Positions 44,246 through 56,075 of a stretch of 64,000 nt of DNA are shown piece after piece. Location of the stretch: NCBI GenBank assembly GCA_007115705.1, contig QXEO01000143.1:738072-802071 (forward strand), written 5' to 3'. Within the stretch, counting starts at the first letter, position 1. Every line of letters starts with the position of its first letter. Source of the DNA: Dactylis glomerata. Its lineage: Eukaryota > Streptophyta > Magnoliopsida > Poales > Poaceae. Under the pieces are notes generated by a model. The model saw only the letters and a program-made list of their open reading frames with translations. It searched no databases and was not told the DNA's origin. Both the position numbers and the translations under genes were made by a program.

Positions 44246-47200
44246 TGTAACGACCCAAGATTTTATCAAATTTTGGGGGAAAATTTTCGTTTTTATTTTG
44301 CTTGTGTTGATTGAAAATTCACAGGGATTTAAAACTTTTTGAAACTATTTGAAAGCTTTATTAGAAAACTATCTTAAAACTTTCTATTATTTTCTTGAAG
44401 AACTTCTTTGAGAAAGATCAAGTATCAAAATACTATTTTCCTTTCTTTTAATCAAACCTATGCAAGCTACTTGCAAAGGATACCTCCTAAAATGATTCTT
44501 TTGTCTTAAAGATTTGCATTGCAAAATGTGGTTTGAAAACAATTTGTAAATAATATTTTATAAAGTATTATTCTCCTATTTTCAAAAGATTTATTCTCAA
44601 ACCCTAGTTCTATTTTTGTTATGCAAGCAAAGCCTTTAGGCTTAATTGAGGTCTTTTATTAAAAACCATGTTTTGGTTCTGAAAACATGTTTCCTATTGG
44701 TTTAAAACCTTGCAGTGAATTTTACAAAATTTATGAAAGTGGTTTGACCTTGTTTGGATGCAATATGCAAAATCTATGAAGATTTAAAGAAAACAGAAAA
44801 GGAAAAAGTTTCAGATCAAAAAATAATAATGGAAAAGGAAGACAGCAGCCCACCTGGGCCATGCCCAAGCCCGCAGCCCACTTACCTCCCCGAATCGGTA
44901 TCCCCTCCCTCTATTCTTTTTTCCTCACTGACGCGTGGACCCCACCCGTCAGCCCGGCCTTCTTCTTCCTCGCGTTAACCACGCCGTCGACCGTTTCCTC
45001 CCCGCAGTAACCCCCTCTCCCCCTCTCTTAATCCCGCATTAATCCTTGCCGTTTCAAGATCTAGCCGAGCCTATAAATAGCCCCGGGCATCCTCTCCCTC
45101 TCCCCTTTTGCTTCTCCGCTCGAGCCACAACAAGGACGGCGAAATCCCTCGCCGGAGTCCCGCATACCTGCAGGTACTTCCGGTTGAATTCGGCACCGCC
45201 AGTAAGCCCCAACCCTCCCTCTCTCTTCTAGCTCCTTCACCTCGCCCAGGCGCCCCTCCCTGACTTGTTCCCCTCATCCATTCTGCAGGAGATCGAGGAG
45301 AACATCAATGGCCGAAGCCCACCGCCGCCCATAGCCGCTCCAGCCACCTCCCCCTCCCTCTTCTGGGAGCAATCGAGTGCGCCGTCACCACCATCGAGAT
45401 CCCCATGCCCTCCTGTACCCCGTCCTACCGTCGCTGTCATCTGGAAGCCGTCGGAACCCGCCGGAGTTTGAACCAGAGCCGCCTCGCCGGTGAACTTCGC
45501 CGGAACCCTAGCTCGAGCTGGTGAGCACCCCTCTCTTTTATTCGTGGCCGTTCGATTGAGATCCAGTGGATCGGACAGATCCACTTAAACCGAATCGGTA
45601 CAGATCAATTTAGGCCCTTAGATCTTCTTTTGATCCTGTGGTTCACAGAGCCGATCCAGCCGAAGGGGTATCAACCAATCAGAATCAGCCACGTGTCAGC
45701 TTCTGGTTAAAACGAAAATCAAATAGAAGTTTGAATCAGATTTGATCCAGATCTTCAGAAAATCATATCTTTTGATCTGTAACTCGAAAAATAGCAAATG
45801 ATATATCGTTGGAATCCTTAGGAAGTCTAGAATCCATCAGTACCATAAAATCTTATATTTTATGGGTTCAATTTGAAACTATTTTCAAATTGGAATCAAA
45901 CCTTCTGTTAGCTCGATTAATTCATATCTTTAGTTCTGTTGATCCAAAAATTACAAATTTGTAGTGTTTGCAATCCTCTCAACTTGTAGAACATCATAGG
46001 ATCAAGAAAATCCAAATTTGATACGTGCACACACTTTGTGCATTCAAATTTGTCCAAATCACTATTTTGGTGATAATCCAAATTCCATAACTTATTTTTG
46101 AGTGATTCCAATTGCAGTGACTTTGTATTACTGCAAGCTATCCAGTAGAATCACTCCCATAATTTCTTGAACCATATCACAATTATTCAAATTCTAATAT
46201 GAGAATTTGAGTATTCCTATATAGATTAATTCTATTTCTATTTCAATCAATGATCCCTTCTACTTTAGAAAACCCTACGATCATACCTAGCTATCAAATA
46301 TCATCTTGAGATCACTTTGATCCAATGCCATATCTATCTTGATCAAGATCATATTCACTTAGACCTACCTTGTATAGTACCCACTTATTCAATTACAAAT
46401 GTGTCATTTGAGTAAAGTGTGATACTTTCAATCTTAGTTTCTACCTTTGCTACTATGGTATTGATCAAATCAACATCATAGTACTTAACCCAATCCCATT
46501 TTACTCATCAGGAACCTTAAGCCATGTATTCAAACATCATCTATACATATCCATTACCTATAGCCATTTACTCATATCTACTCAATCTTAGCCTTGCATT
46601 GAACTATTCAATTCGCATTTGGGTTAATTGAGTACTTCAATGTTATAAGAATCCTAACCTAAGCTTAAGTGTAATATATACTATATAAGAATAATTGTTA
46701 TCACACTTATTCAATAGTATTGCTATTGCACTATTTTGTCTCCTATGTGATTTACCCACATGAGATATTCCAAGATTCAATATGCTTTGATAAAGCAATA
46801 AAGATCTCACTCGTCATAATTTGTCTAATTCATATATGTACTCAGAATTGCATTTATGCTACTTGAGTAGAATATGAATTCATCTCAAAACTAGATCCTA
46901 TTAATGTGGTGTTGTTATAACCCATACCATAATATGTGTTATACACCATGTTGATCAATGAACCATTTGAGCCATGTCCTCAAATATCAATCATTCATAC
47001 CCAATCCAATGCCTACTTAGTTTTGTTCACATGTATTGAACTATTCAACTTGCAAAAGTGCTAATTGAGTAGTTCAAGCATTCTTGAAACCCAGCCTAGT
47101 TCCTAAATGCAACAGATGCTATTTAAGAGTAATTGTTGTCACGTTTACTCAATAGTGTTGCAGTTGCACAAATTGACTCTTGTGCAATTTATTTCACATG

Positions 47201-48823
47201 AGCCATTCCAAAACTCATTTATGCTTTGATAAAGCATAAAAACTTCATCAATCATATTATGCCTAATCCAATTCTCTCTCAAATCATATTGATCCTTCCC
47301 AACTAAGCTCTCAAATCCATATCTCACAAATCATGATCCTTTACCATATCTTTCTTGTCATAACATCTCAATAAAAATAAATTATTAAACAAACACTCTT
47401 CAATTGTTTGTTTGTTTGAATTGTGTTGAATGGATTGTTTATGGTATGCTATTTCTGTACTATAGTTGGTGCGAAGAGCTACGTACTTAGTTGAGAGAAG
47501 CGAAACATCGTGGTCTTCAAAAAGGCAAGTGACACACATTTTCCCTACCCATTTTATTATGCATTAGTATATTCACCTCTTGTAGTATGCATGATAGGTG
47601 TTTTACTCAACTGTTTTATCAAATGCTTAGATCCTAGTAGTGTGCAGCAATCCCTCAAACCCCACCTGTTAGGATGCTAAGTACCTTGTTAACCTTGATG
47701 CCATGCTAAGACCACTTGAAAAGTGTTTTGTGAAAAGTTAAGAACTTCAACTAAAATGAAACACCTGGGTGGATTGGTTTGATGAAGGCGGTGGTGTTGA
47801 GTGGCGACCTGGGGCTACACTTTGTGTAGTCGCTGCCTGGGCGTACACTTGTGGTCGGCCACCCAGGAACAAAGAGATGGCTATGTCTTCCATGCTTAGT
47901 GCACTTCCAGTGCAGCCTTATGACATTATGGGCTCTGTCTTGACTGATTAGAATGTGGGAGTGCAACTAGGTGCAAGAAGACGGTGGTAGAAAAATTATA
48001 GGTTGGGAACGGATCTTGCCAGTTAGTTGCCCTCTCCTTCTAAAAGGTCTCGTTTCATTTTATGTATGGGCATAAAATGAATCGTAAGGTGAAAGTGCAC
48101 AACCCTTGCAAGGTGTTTTAAATCTAATCGATTAGCCGTGCCCTCGGTTATGGACAATTGAGTCTCTAGACATGGAATGTACGGAATAATCTCATCACCG
48201 ATTCTGAATTATTAAAATTTGTCTAGAAACCCCTAGGTAGGAACTAAGGACCATACACTCCAAGGGGTGGTGGTGCCTGAGGTTCCGAACTTTGTTGAGT
48301 TCCGCCCAGAACTACATACCGGCCAGTATGTAGTGTATGGGGGTTGTCTTGACCCTTGAAAAATAAAATTTGTTGAAAGAAAGTATTAAAATGGATTTAT
48401 AGGATAAAATTGGCTTTATGCAAATCAGCCCTTGAGATCCACCAGCCAAATGTCATGTAGTATAGTCTTTCCACAAAAATGCCACCAAATATGTGTCATT
48501 TGCCAGTACATCATTGTACTGACCCCTCTGGGGCTGCATATTCAAACGTGCAGGTTTTACTGTCGAGTGAGGAACCAGGAGTAGGATCTCGAGACTACAT
48601 TCCAACATGTCTGCCTGTGGCACGTGATGAAGAATGGAGGCTCACTGCAACTATGCTTTATGCTGTGTACTCGTAAGGTTGAAGACCTATGTAACTAGAC
48701 TTACGTTGTAATATTGATGCTATTACAATGATTACTTATTTTGTACTGTGGTGCTATCTACTGATCCAGGGAATGGCACAGATACACAGGAGATTTGCCT
48801 TTAGTAAAAGGCGGGTCGTTACA
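44246..48823 (+). repeat. 5' LTR of element E (4578 bp)
   Basis: It runs from TGTAACGACCC to GGGTCGTTACA, with an inverted terminal repeat. A TATA box (ctataaatag, 45071-45080) sits in a GC-rich promoter block. I count only about a dozen differences from the 3' LTR by eye. No gene is called inside; the short frames are duplicated in both LTRs. Confidence 0.93.
45071..45080 (+). promoter_or_regulatory. TATA box in E 5' LTR
   Basis: ctataaatag between a CT-rich promoter and a CT-rich leader; the copy in the 3' LTR is at 52318-52327. Confidence 0.65.
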
Positions 48824-48825
48824 AA

Positions 48826-48837
48826 TGGTATCAGAGC
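48826..48837 (+). promoter_or_regulatory. Primer binding site, initiator tRNA-Met type (element E)
   Basis: tggtatcagagc, two bases after the 5' LTR end. Confidence 0.88.
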
Positions 48838-48951
48838 CTAGTGTTGCCTGTAGGATCGAGACCCTAGGTTTGGAATTAGAGATAGGAAGACCCTAGGATA
48901 AAATTCTCTATCTCATCTTACTTCTATTTATCAAAGAAATATGTTTGCATT

Positions 48952-49327
48952 TTGAACTCCTTGTATTCTCTCCTACTTCCTCTTCAAATGTTTCCTAATA
49001 CTATAGCTGACCCTACCCTGAAATTATCAACAAAGAATAGAAGATCACAATGTGCCAGAAATGTGAGACTGATACTCCATATATTTCCCTTGACTCAATA
49101 TAAAGGAACTTGGAGAAAGACTCAAGTGGAGACTTCATAATACTCAGCAAGACCTCAAAGAAGAAAAGGAAGATACTACTGCACTGAAGACAACCATAAG
49201 TCAACTTCAAGGTGACATGGAAAAGCTTGTATCTGAACTTAGTGTTCAAGGAGACCTCATCGTCACCAAGGATGAACAGATTGCCAATCTACTGAAGCAG
49301 CTGGACCAGAACAATGGATCTGCTTAG
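48952..49327 (+). pseudogene. Frameshifted coiled-coil ORF of element E
   Basis: The first frame (48952-49140) carries NRRSQCARN-like residues. After a shift near 49090-49110 a second frame runs to a stop at 49325-49327. It includes DLKEEKEDTTALKTTISQL and DEQIANLLKQLDQ, heptad-rich and likely coiled coil. Small coiled-coil proteins with an RRSQCARN-type start occur in large-LTR Triticeae Gypsy elements in my experience. The frameshift makes this copy non-functional unless ribosomes shift. Confidence 0.5.
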
Positions 49328-49850
49328 AAGAGTACCAAGAAGCCTTAGTTGGACCTCCATTTAGGAAATTTTAATAAGCAACGACGTGTAATAAATGTTA
49401 TGGTCATACCGACTTGTGGATGATCGTACCTTCCCGTTTGTTTGAAAACTAGTTCGATTGTTATGATGAATGTTTGTTAGATATTGCTTGTAGAATGAAT
49501 TGTTTTGATCTGTTTTGTTTTGGGTAAGATTTTCTTCTTTAGACCTCTTCTATCTAATTCTCATCGATGCTAAGACCTAAACCTATCTAAAAACCCAAAC
49601 CAAAAGTTTTCTCAACGACAGAACAACTACAATGACCCTCAGTTGGAGATAAGAATACAGAGTACAACAACAAGAGATAGTGTTTCAAGTACAAGAGACT
49701 AAAACATTTCGCAAGAGATTACACAAAGGATGATACCCCAAGACTCCAGCAAGCTAGGATAGCTGAAGGATACCTCGCAAACAATAAAAAGACACCCAAG
49801 GTGTAGCTAATGTGGAAGTAATACTATTCAACCACCTCATGCAAGAAAGG

Positions 49851-49964
49851 TGGAAAGAGCAAACAGAGCAATGGAAAGAGCAAACAAAGCAATGGAAAGA
49901 GCAAACAGAGCAATGTAAAGAGCAAACAGAGCAATGGAAAGAGCAAATAGAGCAATGGAAAGGA
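49851..49964 (+). repeat. 21-bp minisatellite in element E
   Basis: About 5.4 copies of tggaaagagcaaacagagca(a), with units starting at 49851, 49872, 49893, 49914, 49935 and 49956. In an open 73-codon frame (49812-50033) it would encode repeats of WKEQTEQ. The unit is a multiple of three, so length changes keep frame. Confidence 0.85.
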
Positions 49965-50529
49965 TTTTATTTCCTCTTAAATGGCAAACCAAAGGATCTA
50001 CAACTTAAGGATTATTGCCATGAGCTTTGTTGAAAACCTCTAGCTAGGAACGATAGATTTTGTTTTCAAAAATTCAAAATAAGAATTAGGAAATTGGTTC
50101 TAATTTCAACAAAAATTTTGTTTAAAAGCTAGTGAGGTTGACCAAGAGTTAGAATGCGAGATGCACCAAACCAAATACAAGGTAATGATTGGGTGCGACA
50201 TGGATTTGCGCCCCATGACGACTACTCATATTGTTCGCTCTTGTATGAGGAATGGTGAGTCTAGAGAGACATACCTACATGAGAGACGACGATATTAAAC
50301 CATAACCTTAGGAAGATAATATATTACACCCCTTATAGTGAGCCAGTGGCCAAAACGTAGGAATACGGTGAGAACTTGGACTTTTGAACGACTACACGAA
50401 TCAGAAACATTTTGCTCAGTGGGCTTTGAATACGAAGACTGTTCAGCTTCGGCAGCTACCTAATTGATTTATCTTCCCGACCCTTCGTTTCGACTCCCCA
50501 CGTGGCCTGTTCGGCTACTTCCCTGAGCC

Positions 50530-50536
50530 TATAAAA
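50530..50536 (+). promoter_or_regulatory. Internal TATA box upstream of the 254-codon ORF in E
   Basis: tataaaa in the context ctgagcctataaaagagaag lies 58 bases before the ATG at 50588. Spacing fits a separate internal promoter. It is not inside an LTR. Confidence 0.5.
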
Positions 50537-50587
50537 GAGAAGTCACTCCTCTCCAGAGAATCACAACAGAGACAACAACCACTACCT

Positions 50588-51352
50588 ATGAGATTACCTC
50601 CTGACTCCAAAGCTTTACGCCACCGAAGTCTACCCCATCCCGATCTGCGATGTTATGAAGCCAATCTCCAAATCCATGGAACTATTTTCCTGCCCATGAG
50701 AGCTTCGTTAGATCCCTTTTCCCTGAGAAAAAGTTCATCTTTGAGATATGATCAAGTTGACCAGCGTCCTCCAATGACTATGAAGATGGTTGCGAAAGGA
50801 ATTCCTAAGGACCATCTGGTACTTGTGGCAGATAGCATGATGAACACCGGAATCAAGAAAAGATTCAACAATGCCGACTATAAGGCGACCTTCCGTCCCT
50901 TAAAGGTGCAAGTACCTCTTACAGAGTCCACCTTGTTTACCCCTATGAAATGCTTGAGAAGACTGCAGAGAGATGCCTCCCTAATTCATTGGGATGTGTG
51001 GTCTCATTATGTTCGTGGGGCAAGCATACAGTACTTGACACTGGGTCATCTTTTGAGACTCTGCAATGAAAATCAGCTAAAAAGCAACAAGGAGTATGGT
51101 GATAGCCTGTATGCTGTCATGGCCTTGGTGAGGACCGACCAAGAAAAGGCTAGATACACATTCTTGGACGATGTGGACTACCTTGTTGAAGACAACGCGA
51201 TGGATGATATCTGCCTATCACCAGAATTGGATGGAGCATCTGGAATGCCACTTCTGAACACAACGGCGAACAGCGACACTTCTGAGAAGGGCGATTTCAG
51301 GAAAAATGGCGCAACGATGAATGCAAGCTGGGAACAAAATGCAAGTGCCTAA
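50588..51352 (+). CDS. Unknown 254-aa protein in element E interior
   Basis: I do not recognise this protein. It opens MRLPPDSKALRHRS and has a basic middle (KKRFNNADYKATFRPLKVQV). A central segment around LIHWDVWSHYVRGASIQYL and LCNENQLKSNKEYGDSLYAV looks folded. The C-terminal part is acidic (FLDDVDYLVEDNAMDDI). No zinc knuckle, protease, RT or integrase motif is seen. The frame is the longest in E and starts 58 bases after a TATA-like box. It could be a captured host-gene fragment, an element-specific accessory protein or a remnant of gag-pol flank. The insertion is too young for open length alone to prove function. Confidence 0.55.
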   Translation: MRLPPDSKALRHRSLPHPDLRCYEANLQIHGTIFLPMRASLDPFSLRKSSSLRYDQVDQRPPMTMKMVAKGIPKDHLVLVADSMMNTGIKKRFNNADYKATFRPLKVQVPLTESTLFTPMKCLRRLQRDASLIHWDVWSHYVRGASIQYLTLGHLLRLCNENQLKSNKEYGDSLYAVMALVRTDQEKARYTFLDDVDYLVEDNAMDDICLSPELDGASGMPLLNTTANSDTSEKGDFRKNGATMNASWEQNASA

Positions 51353-51492
51353 GGAAGCATCAAGACACCACCAAGAGGAATTTTCTTTTAAGGGTGGTAG
51401 CCACCCAGATACCTAAACCCATATAACCTAATACCTACTTTCTTTCTAGCCTCTCCAATCTCGGGGACGAGATTTCTTTAAGGGTGGTAGTC
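51353..51492 (+). promoter_or_regulatory. 3' internal end and PPT region of element E
   Basis: Contains two copies of tttctttaagggtggtag or a close variant (near 51385 and 51473). The second lies directly before the 3' LTR after ctcggggacgag. The purine run aagggtggtag is the likely plus-strand primer. Confidence 0.6.
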
Positions 51493-54400
51493 TGTAACGA
51501 CCCAAGATTTTATCAAATTTTGGGGGAAAATTTTCGTTTTTATTTTGCTTGTGTTGATTGAAAATTCACAGGGATTTAAAACTTTTTGAAACTATTTGAA
51601 AGCTTTATTAGAAAACTATCTTAAAACTTTCTATTATTTTCTTGAAGAACTTCTTTGAGAAAGATCAAGTATCAAAATACTATTTTCCTTTCTTTTAATC
51701 AAACCTATGCAAGCTACTTGCAAAGGATACCTCCTAAAATGATTCTTTTGTCTTAAAGATTTGCATTGCAAAATGTGGTTTGAAAACAATTTGTAAATAA
51801 TATTTTATAAAGTATTATTCTCCTATTTTCAAAAGATTTATTCTCAAACCCTAGTTCTATTTTTGTTATGCAAGCAAAGCCTTTAGGCTTAATTGAGGTC
51901 TTTTATTAAAAACCATGTTTTGGTTCTGAAAACATGTTTCCTATTGGTTTAAAACCTTGCAGTGAATTTTACAAAATTTATGAAAGTGGTTTAACCTTGT
52001 TTGGATGCAATATGCAAAATCTATGAAGATTTAAAGAAAACAGAAAAGGAAAAAGTTTCAGATCAAAAAAAAATAATGGAAAAGGAAGACAGCAGCCCAC
52101 CTGGGCCATGCCCAAGCCCGCAGCCCACTTACCTCCCCGAATCGGTATCCCCTCCCTCTATTCTTTTTTCCTCACTGACGCGTGGACCCCACCCGTCAGC
52201 CCGGCCTTCTTCTTCCTCGCGTTAACCACGCCGTCGACCGTTTCCTCCCCGCAGTAACCCCCTCTCCCCCTCTCTTAATCCCGCATTAATCCTTGCCGTT
52301 TCAAGATCTAGCCGAGCCTATAAATAGCCCCGGGCATCCTCTCCCTCTCCCCTTTTGCTTCTCCGCTCGAGCCACAACAAGGACGGCGAAATCCCTCGCC
52401 GGAGTCCCGCATACCTGCAGGTACTTCCGGTTGAATTCGGCACCGCCAGTAAGCCCCAACCCTCCCTCTCTCTTCTAGCTCCTTCACCTCGCCCAGGCGC
52501 CCCTCCCTGACTTGTTCCCCTCATCCATTCTGCAGGAGATCGAGGAGAACATCAATGGCCGAAGCCCACCGCCGCCCATAGCCGCTCCAGCCACCTCCCC
52601 CTCCCTCTTCTGGGAGCAATCGAGTGCGCCGTCACCACCATCGAGATCCCCATGCCCTCCTGTACCCCGTCCTACCGTCGCTGTCATCTGGAAGCCGTCG
52701 GAACCCGCCGGAGTTTGAACCAGAGCCGCCTCGCCGGTGAACTTGGCCGGAACCCTAGCTCGAGCTGGTGAGCACCCCTCTCTTTTATTCGTGGCCGTTC
52801 GATTGAGATCCAGTGGATCGGACAGATCCACTTAAACCGAATCGGTACAGATCAATTTAGGCCCTTAGATCTTCTTTTGATCCTGTGGTTCACAGAGCCG
52901 ATCCAGCCGAAGGGGTATCAACCAATCAGAATCAGCCACGTGTCAGCTTCTGGTTAAAACGAAAATCAAATAGAAGTTTGAATCAGATTTGATCCAGATC
53001 TTTAGAAAATCATATCTTTTGATCTGTAACTCGAAAAATAGCAAATGATATATCGTTGGAATCCTTAGGAAGTCTAGAATCCATCAGTACCATAAAATCT
53101 TATATTTTATGGGTTCAATTTGAAACTATTTTCAAATTGGAATCAAACCTTCTGTTAGCTCGATTAATTCATATCTTTAGTTCTGTTGATCCAAAAATTA
53201 CAAATTTGTAGTGTTTGCAATCCTCTCAACTTGTAGAACATCATAGGATCAAGAAAATCCAAATTTGATACGTGCACACACTTTGTGCATTCAAATTTGT
53301 CCAAATCACTATTTTGGTGATAATCCAAATTCCATAACTTATTTTTGAGTGATTCCAATTGCAGTGACTTTGTATTACTGCAAGCTATCCAGTAGAATCA
53401 CTCCCATAATTTCTTGAACCATATCACAATTATTCAAATTCTAATATGAGAATTTGAGTATTCCTATATAGATTAATTCTATTTCTATTTCAATCAATGA
53501 TCCCTTCTACTTTAGAAAACCCTACGATCATACCTAGCTATCAAATATCATCTTGAGATCACTTTGATCCAATGCCATATCTATCTTGATCAAGATCATA
53601 TTCACTTAGACCTACCTTGTATAGTACCCACTTATTCAATTACAAATGTGTCATTTGAGTAAAGTGTGATACTTTCAATCTTAGTTTCTACCTTTGCTAC
53701 TATGGTATTGATCAAATCAACATCATAGTACTTAACCCAATCCCATTTTACTCATCAGGAACCTTAAGCCATGTATTCAAACATCATCTATACATATCCA
53801 TTACCTATAGCCATTTACTCATATCTACTCAATCTTAGCCTTGCATTGAACTATTCAATTCGCATTTGGGTTAATTGAGTACTTCAATGTTATAAGAATC
53901 CTAACCTAAGCTTAAGTGTAATATATACTATATAAGAATAATTGTTATCACACTTATTCAATAGTATTGCTATTGCACTATTTTGTCTCCTATGTGATTT
54001 ACCCACATGAGATATTCCAAGATTCAATATGCTTTGATAAAGCAATAAAGATCTCACTCGTCATAATTTGTCTAATTCATATATGTACTCAGAATTGCAT
54101 TTATGCTACTTGAGTAGAATATGAATTCATCTCAAAACTAGATCCTATTAATGTGGTGTTGTTATAACCCATACCATAATATGTGTTATACACCATGTTG
54201 ATCAATGAACCATTTGAGCCATGTCCTCAAATATCAATCATTCATACCCAATCCAATGCCTACTTAGTTTTGTTCACATGTATTGAACTATTCAACTTGC
54301 AAAAGTGCTAATTGAGTAGTTCAAGCATTCTTGAAACCCAGCCTAGTTCCTAAATGCAACAGATGCTATTTAAGAGTAATTGTTGTCACGTTTACTCAAT

Positions 54401-56070
54401 AGTGTTGCAGTTGCACAAATTGACTCTTGTGCAATTTATTTCACATGAGCCATTCCAAAACTCATTTATGCTTCGATAAATCATAAAAACTTCATCAATC
54501 ATATTATGCCTAATCCAATTCTCTCTCAAATCATATTGATCCTTCCCAACTAAGCTCTCAAATCCATATCTCACAAATCATGATCCTTTACCATATCTTT
54601 CTTGTCATAACATCTCAATAAAAATAAATTATTAAACAAACACTCTTCAATTGTTTGTTTGTTTGAATTGTGTTGAATGGATTGTTTATGGTATGCTATT
54701 TCTGTACTATAGTTGGTGCGAAGAGCTACGTACTTAGTTGAGAGAAGCGAAACATCGTGGTCTTCAAAAAGGCAAGTGACACACATTTTCCCTACCCATT
54801 TTATTATGCATTAGTATATTCACCTCTTGTAGTATGCATGATAGGTGTTTTACTCAACTGTTTTATCAAATGCTTAGATCCTAGTAGTGTGCAGCAATCC
54901 CTCAAACCCCACCTGTTAGGATGCTAAGTACCTTGTTAACCTTGATGCCATGCTAAGACCACTTGAAAAGTGTTTTGTGAAAAGTTAAGAACTTCAACTA
55001 AAATGAAACACCTGGGTGGATTGGTTTGATGAAGGCGGTGGTGTTGAGTGGCGACCTGGGGCTACACTTTGTGTAGTCGCTGCCTGGGCGTACACTTGTG
55101 GTCGGCCACCCAGGAACAAAGAGATGGCTATGTCTTCCATGCTTAGTGCACTTCCAGTGCAGCCTTATGACATTATGGGCTCTGTCTTGACTGATTAGAA
55201 TGTGGGAGTGCAACTAGGTGCAAGAAGACGGTGGTAGAAAAATTATAGGTTGGGAACGGATCTTGCCAGTTAGTTGCCCTCTCCTTCTAAAAGGTCTCGT
55301 TTCATTTTATGTATGGGCATAAAATGAATCGTAAGGTGCAAGTGCACAACCCTTGCAAGGTGTTTTAAATCTAATCGATTAGCCGTGTCCTCGGTTATGG
55401 ACAATTGAGTCTCTAGACATGGAATGTACGGAATAATCTCATCACCGATTCTGAATTATTAAAATTTGTCTAGAAACCCCTAGGTAGGAACTAAGGACCA
55501 TACACTCCAAGGGGTGGTGGTGCCTGAGGTTCCGAACTTTGTTGAGTTCCGCCCAGAACTACATACCGGCCAGTATGTAGTGTATGGGGGTTGTCTTGAC
55601 CCTTGAAAAATAAAATTTGTTGAAAGAAAGTATTAAAATGGATTTATAGGATAAAATTGGCTTTATGCAAATCAGCCCTTGAGATCCACCAGCCAAATGT
55701 CATGTAGTATAGTCTTTCCACAAAAATGCCACCAAATATGTGTCATTTGCCAGTACATCATTGTACTGACCCCTCTCGGGCTGCATATTCAAACGTGCAG
55801 GTTTTACTGTCGAGTGAGGAACCAGGAGTAGGATCTCGAGACTACATTCCAACATGTCTGCCTGTGGCACGTGATGAAGAATGGAGGCTCACTGCAACTA
55901 TGTTTTATGCTGTGTACTCGTAAGGTTGAAGACCTATGTAACTAGACTTATGTTGTAATATTGATGCTATTGCAATGATTACTTATTTTGTACTGTGGTG
56001 CTATCTACTGATCCAGGGAATGGCACAGATACACAGGAGATTTGCCTTTAGTAAAAGGCGGGTCGTTACA
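51493..56070 (+). repeat. 3' LTR of element E (4578 bp)
   Basis: Same length as the 5' LTR. Differences seen include the A-run near 52069 and substitutions near 51992, 52746, 53002, 54474, 54481, 55339, 55388, 55778, 55903, 55951 and 55972. TATA at 52318-52327. Confidence 0.93.
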
Positions 56071-56075
56071 GAAAC

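Larger units (their letters stand above)
44246..56070 (+). mobile_element. Element E: young Gypsy-like element with 4.58-kb LTRs (LARD-like)
   Basis: Two LTRs of equal length (4578 bp; 44246-48823 and 51493-56070) flank 2669 bp. TSD gaaac lies at 44241-44245 and 56071-56075. The primer site is tRNA-Met type. The 3' end has the 'ctcggggacgagatttcttt...agggtggtag' context typical of chromovirus-like Gypsy elements. The internal region has no gag-pol, only a broken coiled-coil frame, a minisatellite and a 254-codon unknown frame. Large LTRs with a short non-gag-pol interior match the LARD concept. It resembles Triticeae LARDs such as Sukkula in layout, but I do not claim identity. Confidence 0.93.

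Noticed and set aside
45046..45584. Short frames within the E LTRs (61-115 codons)
   Set aside because: They are duplicated only because the LTR is duplicated. They span promoter and leader sequence and show no domain.
44246..56070. Calling element E Sukkula
   Set aside because: LTR length and layout are similar, but the terminal sequence (TGTAACGACCC) is not what I remember for Sukkula. The name needs a database comparison.
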